A stretch of DNA of 64,000 bases from an uncultured Eubacteriales bacterium (GCA_902800625.1 CADCFG010000002.1:62001-126000); one strand, 5' to 3'; shown: positions 1 through 7,967, counted from the first letter of the stretch. Notes: generated by a model not told the origin, from the letters alone. Translations and numbers: made by a program.

Positions 1-22
1 TTCTGAGCGAAGCGAAGAATCC
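1..22. repeat. Fragment of dispersed intergenic palindrome
   Basis: The first 22 bases match one arm of the inverted-repeat family seen complete at 16167-16242 and 17945-18022 (core TGAGCGAAGCGAAG). The other arm would lie outside the window. The remaining bases up to the hisS stop at 83 show nothing recognisable. Confidence 0.6.
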
Positions 23-82
23 ATACGAAGCGCATTGTGCCACATCATGAAATTGCACCCGGGGATCGTTGTGGCTGAACGG

Positions 83-1333
83 CTATGAAAGCATATCGAC
101 GATGCTTCCCCTCGCCACTTCCATCTCGCTGCTCTCGTCCATGTCACGCAGCTTGACGACGCCCTTCTCCAGCTCGTCGCCGGCGATGACGATGACCTTC
201 TTCACGCTGATCTTCCCGGCGTACTTGAACTGGGCCTTCATGCTGCGTGCGGCGTGGTCCAGGTCGGCCTTGACGCCCTTTTCGCGCAGCTCGTTCACCA
301 GCTTCATGCCCTCCAGCCGCGCCTCGTCGCCCAAGGTGACCACGAAGGCGTCCAGCAGCGCGGGGGCCTCGGGAGCGGTGCCACGCATATCCTGCACCAT
401 GATCATGCGCTCGATGCCCATGCCCCAGCCGATGCCCGGCGTGGCGGGGCCGCCCAGCTCCTCCACAAGGCCGTCATAGCGACCGCCGCCGCAGACCGTC
501 AGGGGCGTGCCGTCGGGGCTGTCGGTGATGATCTCGAACACCGTCTTGGTGTAGTAGTCCAGGCCGCGCACGATCCGCGCGTCGATGGCGTATTCGATGC
601 CCATGGCCTTCAGGTAGCCCTGCAGCTTCTCAAAGTGGCCGGCACAGTCCTCGCACAGGTTGTCCAGCATGGCCGGCGCGTCGGTCAGCTTGTCCGCGTC
701 CTCCTTGCAGTCCAGGATGCGCATGGGGTTGCGCTCAAAGCGCTCCTGGCAGGTCTTGCACAGGGTGGGCAGCTTTGGCGCAAGATACGCCCTCAGCTTC
801 TCAAGATACGCCTTGCGGCAGGTGGGGCAGCCGATGGAGTTGATGGTCAGCCTGAGGCCGTCGATGCCGTTGGCGTCCAGCACCTTCAGCGCCAGGGCGA
901 TGATCTCCGCGTCCACGCTGGCGTCCTTCGCGCCGAACACCTCGATGCCGTTCTGGTGGAACTGGCGCAGCCGCCCGGCCTGGGGCTTCTCATAGCGGAA
1001 GCAGGGGCAGGCCGCGTAGTACAGCTTGCAGGGCAGGGTGTCGGCGTAGAGGTGCGACTCGATGAACGCGCGCACCGCGCCGGCCGTGCCCTCGGGCTTG
1101 AGGGTCACGGAGCGGTTGCCCTTGTCGTTGAAGGTGTACATCTCCTTCTGCACCACGTCGGTGGTGTCGCCCACGCCGCGCTGGAAAAGCTCGGTGTGCT
1201 CAAAGATGGGGGTGCGGATCTCCCGATACCCCGCCAGGGCGCAGATGTCGCGCATGCTCTTTTCGATGCGCTGCCATCGATAGCTGGCCTGGGGCAGCAG
1301 GTCCTGCGTGCCCTTGGGTGCCTGTGTCAGCAT
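83..1333 (-). CDS. hisS: Histidine--tRNA ligase
   Basis: Charges tRNA-His with histidine in the cytoplasm. The 416-residue product has the usual length and class II features: an N-terminal PKGTQDLLP segment, motif 2 with FRYEKPQAGR (about residues 113-122), the HisRS signature GLDYYTKT (about 258-265), the GGGRYDGL motif, and a C-terminal anticodon-binding domain. The ATG is preceded by AAGGGAG at a good distance. It is the only gene behind a T-box leader (1358-1582), so expression should rise when uncharged tRNA-His accumulates. The neighbouring alanyl-tRNA editing gene is divergent and has its own promoter. Identification is secure. Confidence 0.97.
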   Translation of the reverse strand: MLTQAPKGTQDLLPQASYRWQRIEKSMRDICALAGYREIRTPIFEHTELFQRGVGDTTDVVQKEMYTFNDKGNRSVTLKPEGTAGAVRAFIESHLYADTLPCKLYYAACPCFRYEKPQAGRLRQFHQNGIEVFGAKDASVDAEIIALALKVLDANGIDGLRLTINSIGCPTCRKAYLEKLRAYLAPKLPTLCKTCQERFERNPMRILDCKEDADKLTDAPAMLDNLCEDCAGHFEKLQGYLKAMGIEYAIDARIVRGLDYYTKTVFEIITDSPDGTPLTVCGGGRYDGLVEELGGPATPGIGWGMGIERMIMVQDMRGTAPEAPALLDAFVVTLGDEARLEGMKLVNELREKGVKADLDHAARSMKAQFKYAGKISVKKVIVIAGDELEKGVVKLRDMDESSEMEVARGSIVDMLS

Positions 1334-1357
1334 AGTCTGAACTCCCTTCGGTTTGAT

Positions 1358-1582
1358 AAAAAAACGCCTCCGTCCCGTTCGTAGGGGCGAAGGTTTCGCG
1401 GTGCCACCCTGCTTGAGGCGTACCGCCTCATCTCTTGTTCCGTTATCGCCGGAAATACGCCTGTTGAAGGCTGCTCCGGGGTGTCCTTCACCGACCCTCG
1501 CGCGGGGCGCTTCCAGCCGCGGCGTCCCTCTCTTGGCCGCTCGAAATCGGTTACTCTTCCCATCGACGCAGTTTGTCTGTTC
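1358..1582 (-). promoter_or_regulatory. T-box leader (tRNA-responsive riboswitch) of hisS
   Basis: The minus strand carries the invariant T-box sequence AGGGTGGCACCGCG at 1397-1410. It is followed by a terminator whose arms are 1384-1393 and 1367-1376 (10 bp with one mismatch) and a T-run at 1358-1364, ending just before the hisS ribosome-binding site. Upstream, the leader has a GGGAAGAGTA segment and an AGAGAGG (AG-bulge-like) segment typical of stem I. A CAC (His) triplet at 1481-1483 lies where the specifier could be, but I did not fold the RNA, so the specifier is an inference. In this class, uncharged tRNA stabilises the antiterminator and allows readthrough. Confidence 0.93.
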
Positions 1583-1588
1583 ATACTG

Positions 1589-1617
1589 ATTATAGCCTGT
1601 CGGGCCTGGAAAGTCAA
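1589..1617 (-). promoter_or_regulatory. Sigma-A promoter of the hisS T-box transcript
   Basis: TTGACT (1612-1617) and TATAAT (1589-1594) with a 17-bp spacer on the minus strand. The start would fall near 1582, giving a leader of about 250 nt. Confidence 0.85.
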
Positions 1618-1637
1618 TATGGGCGCGGAAACTTAAT

Positions 1638-1690
1638 AGGGAGCAGGGAGTAGAGAGTAAGGAACAGGATGTGGGGAGTAGGGAGCAGGT
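1638..1690. repeat. Purine-rich degenerate short tandem repeat
   Basis: Loose repetition of GGGAGTAGGGAGCAG-like units between the hisS promoter and the next palindrome. No function can be assigned. Confidence 0.45.
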
Positions 1691-1703
1691 GACGGTTTCC
1701 TTG

Positions 1704-1750
1704 CTCCTTCTATAAAGGGAAGGTGGCTGGCCGTCAGGCCGGACGGAAGA
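1704..1750. repeat. Double-hairpin intergenic element, copy 1
   Basis: CTCCTTC/GGGAAGG forms one stem and GGCC/GGCC a second, followed by GACGGAAGAG. The layout matches the better-preserved copy at 32899-32948 (stem, GG(T/C)G spacer, second stem, GACGGAGG), which suggests a dispersed repeat family. Confidence 0.45.
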
Positions 1751-1797
1751 GGCCGTTTTCGCGGCATCTCAACATCGCACATTTTACCCCCTCCGCC

Positions 1798-1826
1798 TTG
1801 CGCAAAGCCCGTCCATGCGCTATGAT
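1798..1826 (+). promoter_or_regulatory. Promoter of the alanyl-tRNA editing gene
   Basis: TTGCGC (1798-1803), 17-bp spacer, TATGAT (1821-1826). It puts the transcript start near 1833, downstream of the ATG at 1815, which supports the ATG at 1848 as the real start. Confidence 0.65.
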
Positions 1827-1847
1827 AGTGCACGGAGCGTGATACAC

Positions 1848-3047
1848 ATGACCGAGAGACTGTACTACGACGACGCTTACCTGACCGAATTTGACGGCGA
1901 GGTGCTGGCCTGCGAGGAAAGGGACAGCGCCTTCCACGTCCGCCTGGACCGCAGCGCCTTCTATCCCACCTCCGGCGGCCAGCCCTACGACACCGGGACG
2001 CTGGGCGGGGCAAGCGTGCTGGACGTGTACGTGGACGACGACGGGGAGGTCTGGCACGCGCTGGACAAGCCCCTTGAGGTCGGCGCGACGGTGCACGGCA
2101 GCATCGACTGGCCGCGGCGCTTTGACCACATGCAGCAGCACGCCGGGGACCACATGATCGCCAGCGCACTGTGGCGGCTGCTGGACGGCGTGACCATCGG
2201 GCTGCACATCTCCCACGACGTATCCACCATCGACGTGGCCATGCCCGAGGGCGTCACCCGCATCTCGCCCGAGGACATCCGCCGGGTGGAGGACGACGTG
2301 AACGCGCGCATCCAGCGGGACGTGCCTGTGCGCTGCTGGTTCCCGGAGACAAAAGAATTGAAGACGCTGCCCCTGCGCAAGCCGCCGACGGTCTCCGAAC
2401 ACGTGCGCATCGTCGCCATCGGCGAGGACGAGATGGTGGCCTGCGGCGGCACGCACCCGTCCACGGCGGGCCAGCTGGGCCTGGTGAAGATCGTGGGCGT
2501 GGCCCCGGCCCGGGGCAAGATGCGCGTCAGCTTCCTGGCGGGCAAGCGGGCCTATGACGATTATCGCGCGTGCTTCGACCAGGCCCACGCCGCGGCGAAC
2601 CTGCTCTCCACCAGCCCGGACAACCTGCCAGGCCACGTATCGGCCATGCAGGAGGCGCTCAAGGAGGCGACGGCGGAGCTGAATCGGCTGCGCCGGGACG
2701 CCGCCATTGCTGAATTGACGGCGGATATTGAGACGGCGCCGAAGCTGGATGGCGGCGTGAGCGTCGTGGCCCGGCTGTTGGACGGGGACATGAACCTGGC
2801 CAAGGACGCCGCCTCCAGGCTCATCAAGAAGCCCGGCATCGTGGCGCTTTTGGGTGTGAAAACAGGGGAGGATCAGGCAGCGTTTGTGTTCGCCCGCTCC
2901 CAGGACGTGGACATCCACATGGGCCAGCTGCTCTCCCAAGTGGCCAAGCCCCTGGGCGGCAAGGGCGGCGGCCGGCCGGACTTCGCCCAGGGCGGCGGCC
3001 CGGCGGCGATCCTCGACGCGGCAAAGGCTGAATTGGGGATAGAATAG
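1848..3047 (+). CDS. Alanyl-tRNA editing protein with DHHA1 domain (AlaX-L type)
   Basis: Predicted to deacylate mischarged Ser/Gly-tRNA-Ala in trans. The 399-residue protein has the two zinc-binding editing signatures: HMQQHAGDH (HxxxH) near residue 88 and CGGTH near residue 200, followed by a long helical linker and a C-terminal glycine-rich DHHA1-like domain (GGKGGGRPDFAQGG), as in the C-terminal half of AlaRS. It has no aminoacylation domain, so it is a free-standing editor. I chose ATG 1848 because the promoter at 1798-1826 would start the transcript after the earlier ATG, and GGAG lies 10 nt upstream of 1848. Confidence 0.88.
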   Translation: MTERLYYDDAYLTEFDGEVLACEERDSAFHVRLDRSAFYPTSGGQPYDTGTLGGASVLDVYVDDDGEVWHALDKPLEVGATVHGSIDWPRRFDHMQQHAGDHMIASALWRLLDGVTIGLHISHDVSTIDVAMPEGVTRISPEDIRRVEDDVNARIQRDVPVRCWFPETKELKTLPLRKPPTVSEHVRIVAIGEDEMVACGGTHPSTAGQLGLVKIVGVAPARGKMRVSFLAGKRAYDDYRACFDQAHAAANLLSTSPDNLPGHVSAMQEALKEATAELNRLRRDAAIAELTADIETAPKLDGGVSVVARLLDGDMNLAKDAASRLIKKPGIVALLGVKTGEDQAAFVFARSQDVDIHMGQLLSQVAKPLGGKGGGRPDFAQGGGPAAILDAAKAELGIE

Positions 3048-3100
3048 ACTAAAGTCTGCAATATACAGACCGAAGTCTACAATAAACAAGCCGAAGTCTA
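3048..3100 (+). repeat. Three imperfect 21-bp direct repeats
   Basis: The block AAGTCT recurs at 3052, 3073 and 3093, inside imperfect units resembling CCGAAGTCTACAATAAACAA. It fills the gap between the editing gene and the HAD gene. A related AAAGTCTGTATTT word forms the terminator at 53139-53184. No function is known. Confidence 0.55.
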
Positions 3101-3112
3101 AAAGGAATTGCC

Positions 3113-3760
3113 ATGCGCTTTGATTTCGACATGGATGCCGCCATATTCGACATGGACGGCACGCTGCTGGACACGATGCCCTACTGGCGCTATACGCCGC
3201 TGGAGTTCCTGCTGGCCCACCAGCTGCCGGTGGATCCGGAGCTTCTGCCAAAGCTGTACACCGCCTCATCCCGAAAGACGATCGCCGGCTTCTGCGAAAA
3301 GTATGGCCTGGACGGGGAAACGGCGGCTCGTGAGGCAGAGGGCTTCATGAACCGCCACTATCTTTACGACGCCCGCCTGAAAACCCCCGCGGTGCCGGCA
3401 TTTTTGGCGCACCTGAAGAAGCGTGGCGCGCACATGTGCGTGGCCACCGCTGCGCCGAGGGAGTACGCAAAAAATGGCCTCAGGCGGCTGGCTATACTGG
3501 AATATTTCGACTTTGTCACCGACAATCGCGAGAGCGGCCTGAACAAGCGCCAGCCGGAGTATTTCCTGAACCTGCTTAAGCGCATGGGTTCGGCGCCGGA
3601 GCGCTCCTGGGTGTTCGAGGACGCCCTCTATGCCATGAAGTCGGCCAAATCCGCCGGATTGCGCGTCTGCGCCATCGAGGACGGCACCCAGGTGAACGAC
3701 CGGGAGGAGATCCGGCAGATAGCAGATGTGTACATACAGGATTACATCGAATTGATGTAA
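3113..3760 (+). CDS. HAD-superfamily phosphatase/phosphomutase-like hydrolase
   Basis: A cytoplasmic phosphotransfer enzyme of unknown substrate, 215 residues. HAD motif I is FDMDGTLLDT (about residues 12-21, nucleophile Asp plus acid/base Asp). There is a helical cap after it, motif II around VATAAP, the lysine of motif III in NKRQPEYF, and motif IV in VFEDALYAM. This layout resembles beta-phosphoglucomutase- and phosphoglycolate-phosphatase-like members. The ATG at 3113 has AAAGGAA upstream. It lies 65 bp after the alanyl-tRNA editing gene and may be co-transcribed. The terminator at 3763-3788 follows directly. Confidence 0.85.
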   Translation: MRFDFDMDAAIFDMDGTLLDTMPYWRYTPLEFLLAHQLPVDPELLPKLYTASSRKTIAGFCEKYGLDGETAAREAEGFMNRHYLYDARLKTPAVPAFLAHLKKRGAHMCVATAAPREYAKNGLRRLAILEYFDFVTDNRESGLNKRQPEYFLNLLKRMGSAPERSWVFEDALYAMKSAKSAGLRVCAIEDGTQVNDREEIRQIADVYIQDYIELM

Positions 3761-3762
3761 AA

Positions 3763-3788
3763 ACGGCGGAACCTTTCGGTTCCGCCGT
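3763..3788. terminator. Bidirectional terminator between HAD and Nudix genes
   Basis: A perfect 11-bp stem, ACGGCGGAACC/GGTTCCGCCGT, with a TTTC loop. T-rich on one side and A-rich on the other, so it can serve both convergent genes. Confidence 0.85.
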
Positions 3789-3792
3789 CATT

Positions 3793-4266
3793 TTATCTGT
3801 CCTTCTCCGATCCGATGAATATCGTCTCCCCGTGGCCGATCAGGCCGGAAAGGTTGTCCCGGATGGCCCGGGGGAACAGGTTTCTTCGATGTGCGTCCTT
3901 CAGGGGGATCCACTCGCAGTCGATCTGGAAGCGGTCCTTTTCCGTGGGCGTCTGGCGCTCGGTGCTGGCCAGCTTGCACAGGAAGATGAAGTAGATCTTG
4001 TGGTTGTTGCCGTCCCTGCGGCCCTCGCTGATGCGCTCATAGATGCCGGACAGACGCATGGGCGTGACGGAATAGCCCGTCTCCTCCAGAAGCTCCCGCT
4101 TCACGGTTTCGCTGAGCATCTCGCCGGTGTGCTGGCCGCCGCCGGGCAGGGCATAGTAATCCCCGAACCTGGAGGCGCACCGATTGACCAGGATCTTGCC
4201 CTCATGCAGCACGATGGCCTTGGCGGAATTGCGCGCGGACAATGGCCTCATTCCTTCCGACATCAT
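3793..4266 (-). CDS. Nudix hydrolase
   Basis: Predicted to hydrolyse a nucleoside-diphosphate-linked substrate. The Nudix box is visible as GGGQHTGEMLSETVKRELLEE (about residues 49-69), in the pattern GX5EX7REUXEE; the substrate cannot be predicted. About 157 residues, usual for a single-domain member. The start is uncertain: the strong promoter at 4279-4307 would begin the transcript only about 6 nt before the ATG at 4266, so translation may be nearly leaderless or start at the ATG at 4251, just after GGAAGGA. Convergent with the HAD gene. Confidence 0.88.
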   Translation of the reverse strand: MMSEGMRPLSARNSAKAIVLHEGKILVNRCASRFGDYYALPGGGQHTGEMLSETVKRELLEETGYSVTPMRLSGIYERISEGRRDGNNHKIYFIFLCKLASTERQTPTEKDRFQIDCEWIPLKDAHRRNLFPRAIRDNLSGLIGHGETIFIGSEKDR

Positions 4267-4278
4267 TTGCGTATCTCT

Positions 4279-4307
4279 ATTATACGTGCTTTGGCAAAAA
4301 AGCGCAA
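4279..4307 (-). promoter_or_regulatory. Promoter of the Nudix gene
   Basis: TTGCGC (4302-4307), 17-bp spacer, TATAAT (4279-4284) on the minus strand. Confidence 0.7.
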
Positions 4308-4340
4308 GTGTAAACCGGGTCGGAATTTGACAAATTGTCC

Positions 4341-5114
4341 TCAGATGTACTTTCGCATGGTGGCCAGCGCCGATTTTTCCAGCCGGGACACCTGCGCCTG
4401 GGAGATACCGATCTCCTGGGCCACCTCCATCTGGGTGCGCCCCTGGAAATAGCGCTGGCGGATGATGTTCTGCTCCCGGGCTTGCAGGTGGTTCAGCGCC
4501 TGGTCGATGGACAGGGATCGCACCCAGTCGTCCTCGGTGACCCGCTTGTCCTGCACCTGGTCCATCACATAGATGGTGTCGCCGCCGCTCTGGTACACCG
4601 GGTCGAACAGCGAAACCGGGTCCTGTATGGCCTCCAGCGCCAGCACCACGTCCTCCTCGGGCAGCTCCATGGCCTTTGCAATCTCGACTGTGGTCGGTTC
4701 CCGACCAGAGTCGGTTGCCAGCGCATCCCGGGTGCGCAGCGCCCGATAGGCCGTGTCCCGCATGGAGCGGCTGACCCGGATGGCGTTGTTGTCCCGCAGG
4801 TAGCGGCGGATCTCCCCGATGATCATCGGCACGCAGTAAGTGCTCAGCCGCACGTTCAGGCTCAGATCGAAGTTGTCCAGCCCTTTCATCAGCCCGATGC
4901 AGCCCACCTGGAACAGGTCGTCCATGTTCTCGCCCCGGTTGTGGAACCGCTGGATCACGCTCAGCACCAGCCGCAGATTCCCCTGGATCAGCTCGCGCCG
5001 GGCGTCGCCATCGCCCTCCTGGGCCTTTGCCAGCAGCTGACGCATCCGCTCGTGGGACAGCGTCGGCAGTGTGGACGTGTCCACCCCGCAGATTTCCACC
5101 TTGTTTCCAGCCAT
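4341..5114 (-). CDS. sigG: RNA polymerase forespore sigma factor sigma-G
   Basis: Directs late forespore transcription in sporulation. The N-terminus NKVEICGVDTS is the sigma-G signature. It is followed by region 2 (GNLRLVLSVIQRF, DDLFQVGCIGLMK, STYCVPMIIGEIRRYLRD), region 3 and a region 4 helix-turn-helix (TQMEVAQEIGISQAQVSRLE). At 257 residues it has normal length. I chose the ATG at 5114 because it gives the family N-terminus and has GGAGGGG 7 nt upstream. It is not beside spoIIGA-sigE, unlike Bacillus. Its Shine-Dalgarno lies inside the 3' arm of a perfect 14-bp hairpin, and a forespore-type promoter sits in the hairpin (see the next features). Confidence 0.97.
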   Translation of the reverse strand: MAGNKVEICGVDTSTLPTLSHERMRQLLAKAQEGDGDARRELIQGNLRLVLSVIQRFHNRGENMDDLFQVGCIGLMKGLDNFDLSLNVRLSTYCVPMIIGEIRRYLRDNNAIRVSRSMRDTAYRALRTRDALATDSGREPTTVEIAKAMELPEEDVVLALEAIQDPVSLFDPVYQSGGDTIYVMDQVQDKRVTEDDWVRSLSIDQALNHLQAREQNIIRQRYFQGRTQMEVAQEIGISQAQVSRLEKSALATMRKYI

Positions 5115-5117
5115 AAA

Positions 5118-5161
5118 ACAACCCCTCCACATGGGCAGTATGGCCATTGTGGAGGGGTTGT
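5118..5161 (-). promoter_or_regulatory. Hairpin overlapping the sigG Shine-Dalgarno (also terminator-like)
   Basis: Arms 5118-5131 and 5148-5161 are a perfect 14-bp inverted repeat. On the minus strand the 3' arm contains GGAGGGG (5122-5128), the only plausible sigG ribosome-binding site, and it is followed by a short T-run and then the ATG four bases later. On a transcript reading through from the DUF1846 gene it would both resemble a terminator and hide the ribosome-binding site. Confidence 0.75.
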
Positions 5162-5165
5162 ATTC
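5136..5165 (-). promoter_or_regulatory. Candidate forespore-type (sigma-G/F-like) promoter of sigG
   Basis: On the minus strand GAATA (5161-5165), 18-bp spacer, CATACTG (5136-5142). This fits the known sigma-G pattern (GHATR, N18, CATWHTA) with one mismatch in the -10. The -10 lies in the loop of the hairpin, so initiation would begin within or just before the 3' arm. Confidence 0.5.
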
Positions 5166-5186
5166 AGTTCCCTGATCCCTGTTCCC

Positions 5187-6671
5187 TTACTTGTGGTACA
5201 GCCTGTTCGTCTGATACGCCGGCTCACAGGTCAGGTTCACGCCCAGCTTGCTGAGCATGCCCTCGTCCACCTGGGAGAGGATCACGGAGGAGTGGGCCTC
5301 GCAGTTTCTGAGATTCTCCAGCTGTTCCATGGCGCGCTCGGCGTTTTCGTCGGTGACGGCGCAGATGGTCAGCGCGATCAGGATCTCGTCGGTGTGCAGG
5401 CGCGGGTTGCGGTTGCCCATGTGGGCCACCTTCAAATGCTGGATGGGCTCGATCACAGTGGGGGAGATCAGCTTGATCTCGTCGGGGATGCCGGCCAGCG
5501 CCTTCAGCGCGTTCAGCAGCGCCGCCGCGGTGGCGCCCAGCAGGTTGGTGGTCTTGCCGGTGATGATCCGCCCGTCGTTCAGCTCGATGGCCACGGCCGG
5601 CTCGCCCGTCGCCTGGGCGATGTCCAGCGCGGGCTTCACGGTGCTCCTGCGCTCGAAGTCCAAGTCCAGGCTGCGCATCAGCAGCTCCAGCTTCTGGATC
5701 TCTTCCGGCATGGCGCGGCCCTGCTTCACGGCGCAGGCGGTGCGATAGTAGCGCCGGATGATCTCCTGGCAGGACGCTTCGCGGCATACCGCGTCGTCCA
5801 CGATGCTCTTGCCCGCCATGTTCACGCCCATGTCCGTGGGGCTCTTGTAGGGGCACTCGCCGTAGATGCGCTTGAAGATCTCCCGCAGCACGGGGAAGAT
5901 TTCTATATCGCGGTTGTAGTTGACGGTGGTCTCGCCGTAGGCCTCCAGGTGGAACGGGTCGATCATGTTCACGTCGTTCAGATCCGCCGTGGCGGCCTCG
6001 TAGGCCAGGTTCACCGGGTGTTTCAGCGGCAGGTTCCAGATGGGGAAGGTCTCAAACTTGGCGTAGCCGGCCTTCACGCCGCGCTTGTGCTCGTGGTACA
6101 GCTGGCTCAGGCAGGTGGCCATCTTGCCGCTGCCGGGGCCGGGAGCGGTGACCACCACCAGGGACCGTGTGGTTTCGATATACTCATTTTTGCCGTAGCC
6201 CTCGTCGCTGACGATGCCGGAGACGTTGGAGGGATAGTCCGGGATGCGGTACAGCCGGTACACCTTCAGCCCCATGGCCTCCAGCCGGTTCTTGAACAGG
6301 TCGGCCGCGGACTGGCCGGTGTACTGGGTGATGGCGATGGCGCCCACGTAGAGCCCGAACTCGCGGAACACGTCCACCAGGCGGATCACGTCGGAATCGT
6401 AGGTGATGCCCAGGTCGCCGCGCAGCTTGTTCTTTTCGATGTCATTGGCGTTGATGGCGATGACGATCTCGGCCTGCTCCTTCAGCTCCAGCAGCATGCG
6501 GATCTTGTTGTCCGGCGCGAAGCCCGGCAGCACCCGGGAGGCGTGGTAGTCGTCAAACAGCTTGCCGCCGAATTCCAGGTACAGCTTGCCGCCGAAATAG
6601 TCGATGCGCTCGCGGATGCGGGTGGATTGCAGTTGGATGTACTTCTGACTGTCGAAACCGATCCTGTTCAT
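5187..6671 (-). CDS. DUF1846 (UPF0371) family protein
   Basis: A 494-residue cytoplasmic protein of a conserved family without an established function. Recognisable family features are the N-terminal FDSQKYIQLQS, the P-loop-like GPGSGKMATCLSQLYHE stretch around residues 175-191, and ADLNDVNMIDPFH. The ATG at 6671 has GGAGGG 8 nt upstream. It lies upstream of sigG on the same strand, separated by 72 bp holding the sigG hairpin. Length and motifs match the family; the function remains unknown. Confidence 0.9.
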   Translation of the reverse strand: MNRIGFDSQKYIQLQSTRIRERIDYFGGKLYLEFGGKLFDDYHASRVLPGFAPDNKIRMLLELKEQAEIVIAINANDIEKNKLRGDLGITYDSDVIRLVDVFREFGLYVGAIAITQYTGQSAADLFKNRLEAMGLKVYRLYRIPDYPSNVSGIVSDEGYGKNEYIETTRSLVVVTAPGPGSGKMATCLSQLYHEHKRGVKAGYAKFETFPIWNLPLKHPVNLAYEAATADLNDVNMIDPFHLEAYGETTVNYNRDIEIFPVLREIFKRIYGECPYKSPTDMGVNMAGKSIVDDAVCREASCQEIIRRYYRTACAVKQGRAMPEEIQKLELLMRSLDLDFERRSTVKPALDIAQATGEPAVAIELNDGRIITGKTTNLLGATAAALLNALKALAGIPDEIKLISPTVIEPIQHLKVAHMGNRNPRLHTDEILIALTICAVTDENAERAMEQLENLRNCEAHSSVILSQVDEGMLSKLGVNLTCEPAYQTNRLYHK

Positions 6672-6754
6672 GGTTGACCCTCCTGCGTATGCTGCGATGT
6701 GGTTCAAAGGGTAAGCGCGGACGGCCCGGGCCGCGCGCAACAAACAATGGATGT

Positions 6755-6783
6755 ATTATAGCAAATCCGCGCGGATTCGGTCA
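6755..6783 (-). promoter_or_regulatory. Possible promoter of the DUF1846 gene
   Basis: TATAAT at 6755-6760 (minus strand) with a weak TGACCG at 6778-6783, 17-bp spacer. The -10 is convincing; the -35 is poor. Confidence 0.45.
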
Positions 6784-6820
6784 TTATAAAAGCATTAAAT
6801 AATCCGGCGGGAATCCTGCC

Positions 6821-6923
6821 AAAAAAGTTTAGCGCGAATCCGCCTTGCTCAAGGGCTTCATCGCGCTAAGGGGGGAAGAAGAAGGTTGGGTGTCCTTTTT
6901 CATCGGCTTTCCCTGCCGACACC
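6821..6923 (-). ncRNA. Candidate structured small RNA downstream of gpr
   Basis: On the minus strand a TATAAT (6927-6932) precedes a sequence that can fold into a first hairpin closed by GGTGTC/GACACC (6918-6923 with 6889-6894) with an inner TCGGC/GCCGA stem. A pyrimidine-rich single-stranded linker and C-run follow (about 6868-6888), then a second hairpin with arms TCGCGCTAA/TTAGCGCGA (6861-6869 and 6829-6837) and a terminal T-run (6821-6826). There is no open reading frame. The arrangement looks like an independent RNA ending in a Rho-independent terminator. The rest of the gap (6672-6820 and 6933-7040) shows nothing else I can name. Confidence 0.5.
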
Positions 6924-7040
6924 AATATTATAGACTTGCTATATGAATAAAGTATGAACGGGCAGTAAAGTTAGATTGTCAAAATTGATAAATAACCATG
7001 TTCCTATCATGTTGCAGGATAATTCAACCTCATTTATAAT

Positions 7041-7967
7041 TCAATCCATCATCGCGGCGATCTCCGCGTCGCTCAGCCGGGGCTGCAGGGCCCGGTTGAT
7101 GCCGCTGGCGATGATCCCCGCCGCGTCCTGGATGATGCTGTCGATCTCCCGGGGGGTGACGATCATGTCGCCCAGCTCGCCCTCAAGAAGCGACCTCTCC
7201 ATGTCCTCCAGAGCCGCCTCATGCGCGTCGTCGTCGCCTGTCCGGGCGTTCAACCAGGCGAAGGCGTCCTTGGCCAGCGTGGCGGCGTAGATTACCGTGG
7301 GCATGCCCACCGCAATCACCGGCGCGCCCACGCTCTGCTCCGTCAGGGGTTTCCGGTGGTTGCCCACACCCGCGCCGGGCTGGATGCCGGTGTCCGTCAG
7401 CTGGATGGCGCTGCCGATGCGTCGGGAATCCCGGGCGGCGAGGCTGTCCACGCACAGGATCGCCCGGGGTTTCATCTTGTTCACCACCGCCTCCACCAGT
7501 TCCATGCTCTCGATACCCGTCACGCCCAATACCCCCGGTGCGATGGCGCAGACGCTCTCCATGGGGTTGCCCTTCAGCGGCCCGCCCAGCATGTGCCGCG
7601 TCACCAACGTCCGGTCCACCACGCCCGGGCCGAGGGAGTCCGGCGTGATGGCGCGGTTGCCCAGCCCCACCACCAGCACCGGGGCGCTGCCGTCGCCTCT
7701 GGGCAGCACACGGCCGATTTCCTCGCCCAGCATGGCAGCCATGGCCAGCCGCGCGTCCGGGTCGCGTTCTTTTAATAGGTTGGATTCCAGCGTCAGGTAG
7801 GTGCCCTTGGGCTTGCCCAACTGTCGCGCGGCCTCGTTGTCGGTGACGACCACCTCCGTGATCTGGATGCCGTCCTGCTCCCAGTGGCTCACGCGAACCC
7901 CCGGCAGGGGGCCGCCGTCCGTGTTTTCAAAGGCCTCCATGGCCAGATCCGTGCGCGTTTCGATCAT
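7041..7967 (-). CDS. gpr: GPR germination endopeptidase
   Basis: An aspartic-type protease made as a zymogen in the forespore; it starts degradation of small acid-soluble spore proteins at germination. The 308-residue product opens with IETRTDLAME, matching the GPR propeptide region, and contains the family stretches VVGLGNRAITPDSLGP (about 96-111), CAIAPGVLGVTGIE and CVDSLAARDSRRIG. The ATG has GAGGGG 6 nt upstream. It is divergent from rpsT, the same neighbour as in Bacillus, which supports the call. I saw no sigma-A promoter; a forespore promoter is expected. Confidence 0.96.
   Translation of the reverse strand: MIETRTDLAMEAFENTDGGPLPGVRVSHWEQDGIQITEVVVTDNEAARQLGKPKGTYLTLESNLLKERDPDARLAMAAMLGEEIGRVLPRGDGSAPVLVVGLGNRAITPDSLGPGVVDRTLVTRHMLGGPLKGNPMESVCAIAPGVLGVTGIESMELVEAVVNKMKPRAILCVDSLAARDSRRIGSAIQLTDTGIQPGAGVGNHRKPLTEQSVGAPVIAVGMPTVIYAATLAKDAFAWLNARTGDDDAHEAALEDMERSLLEGELGDMIVTPREIDSIIQDAAGIIASGINRALQPRLSDAEIAAMMD

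Noticed and set aside
4335..6677. A 780-codon open frame on the plus strand opposite sigG and DUF1846
   Set aside because: It is the antisense of two well-identified genes, has low-complexity His/Val/Leu/Gln composition from GC-rich codon structure, and has no ribosome-binding site.
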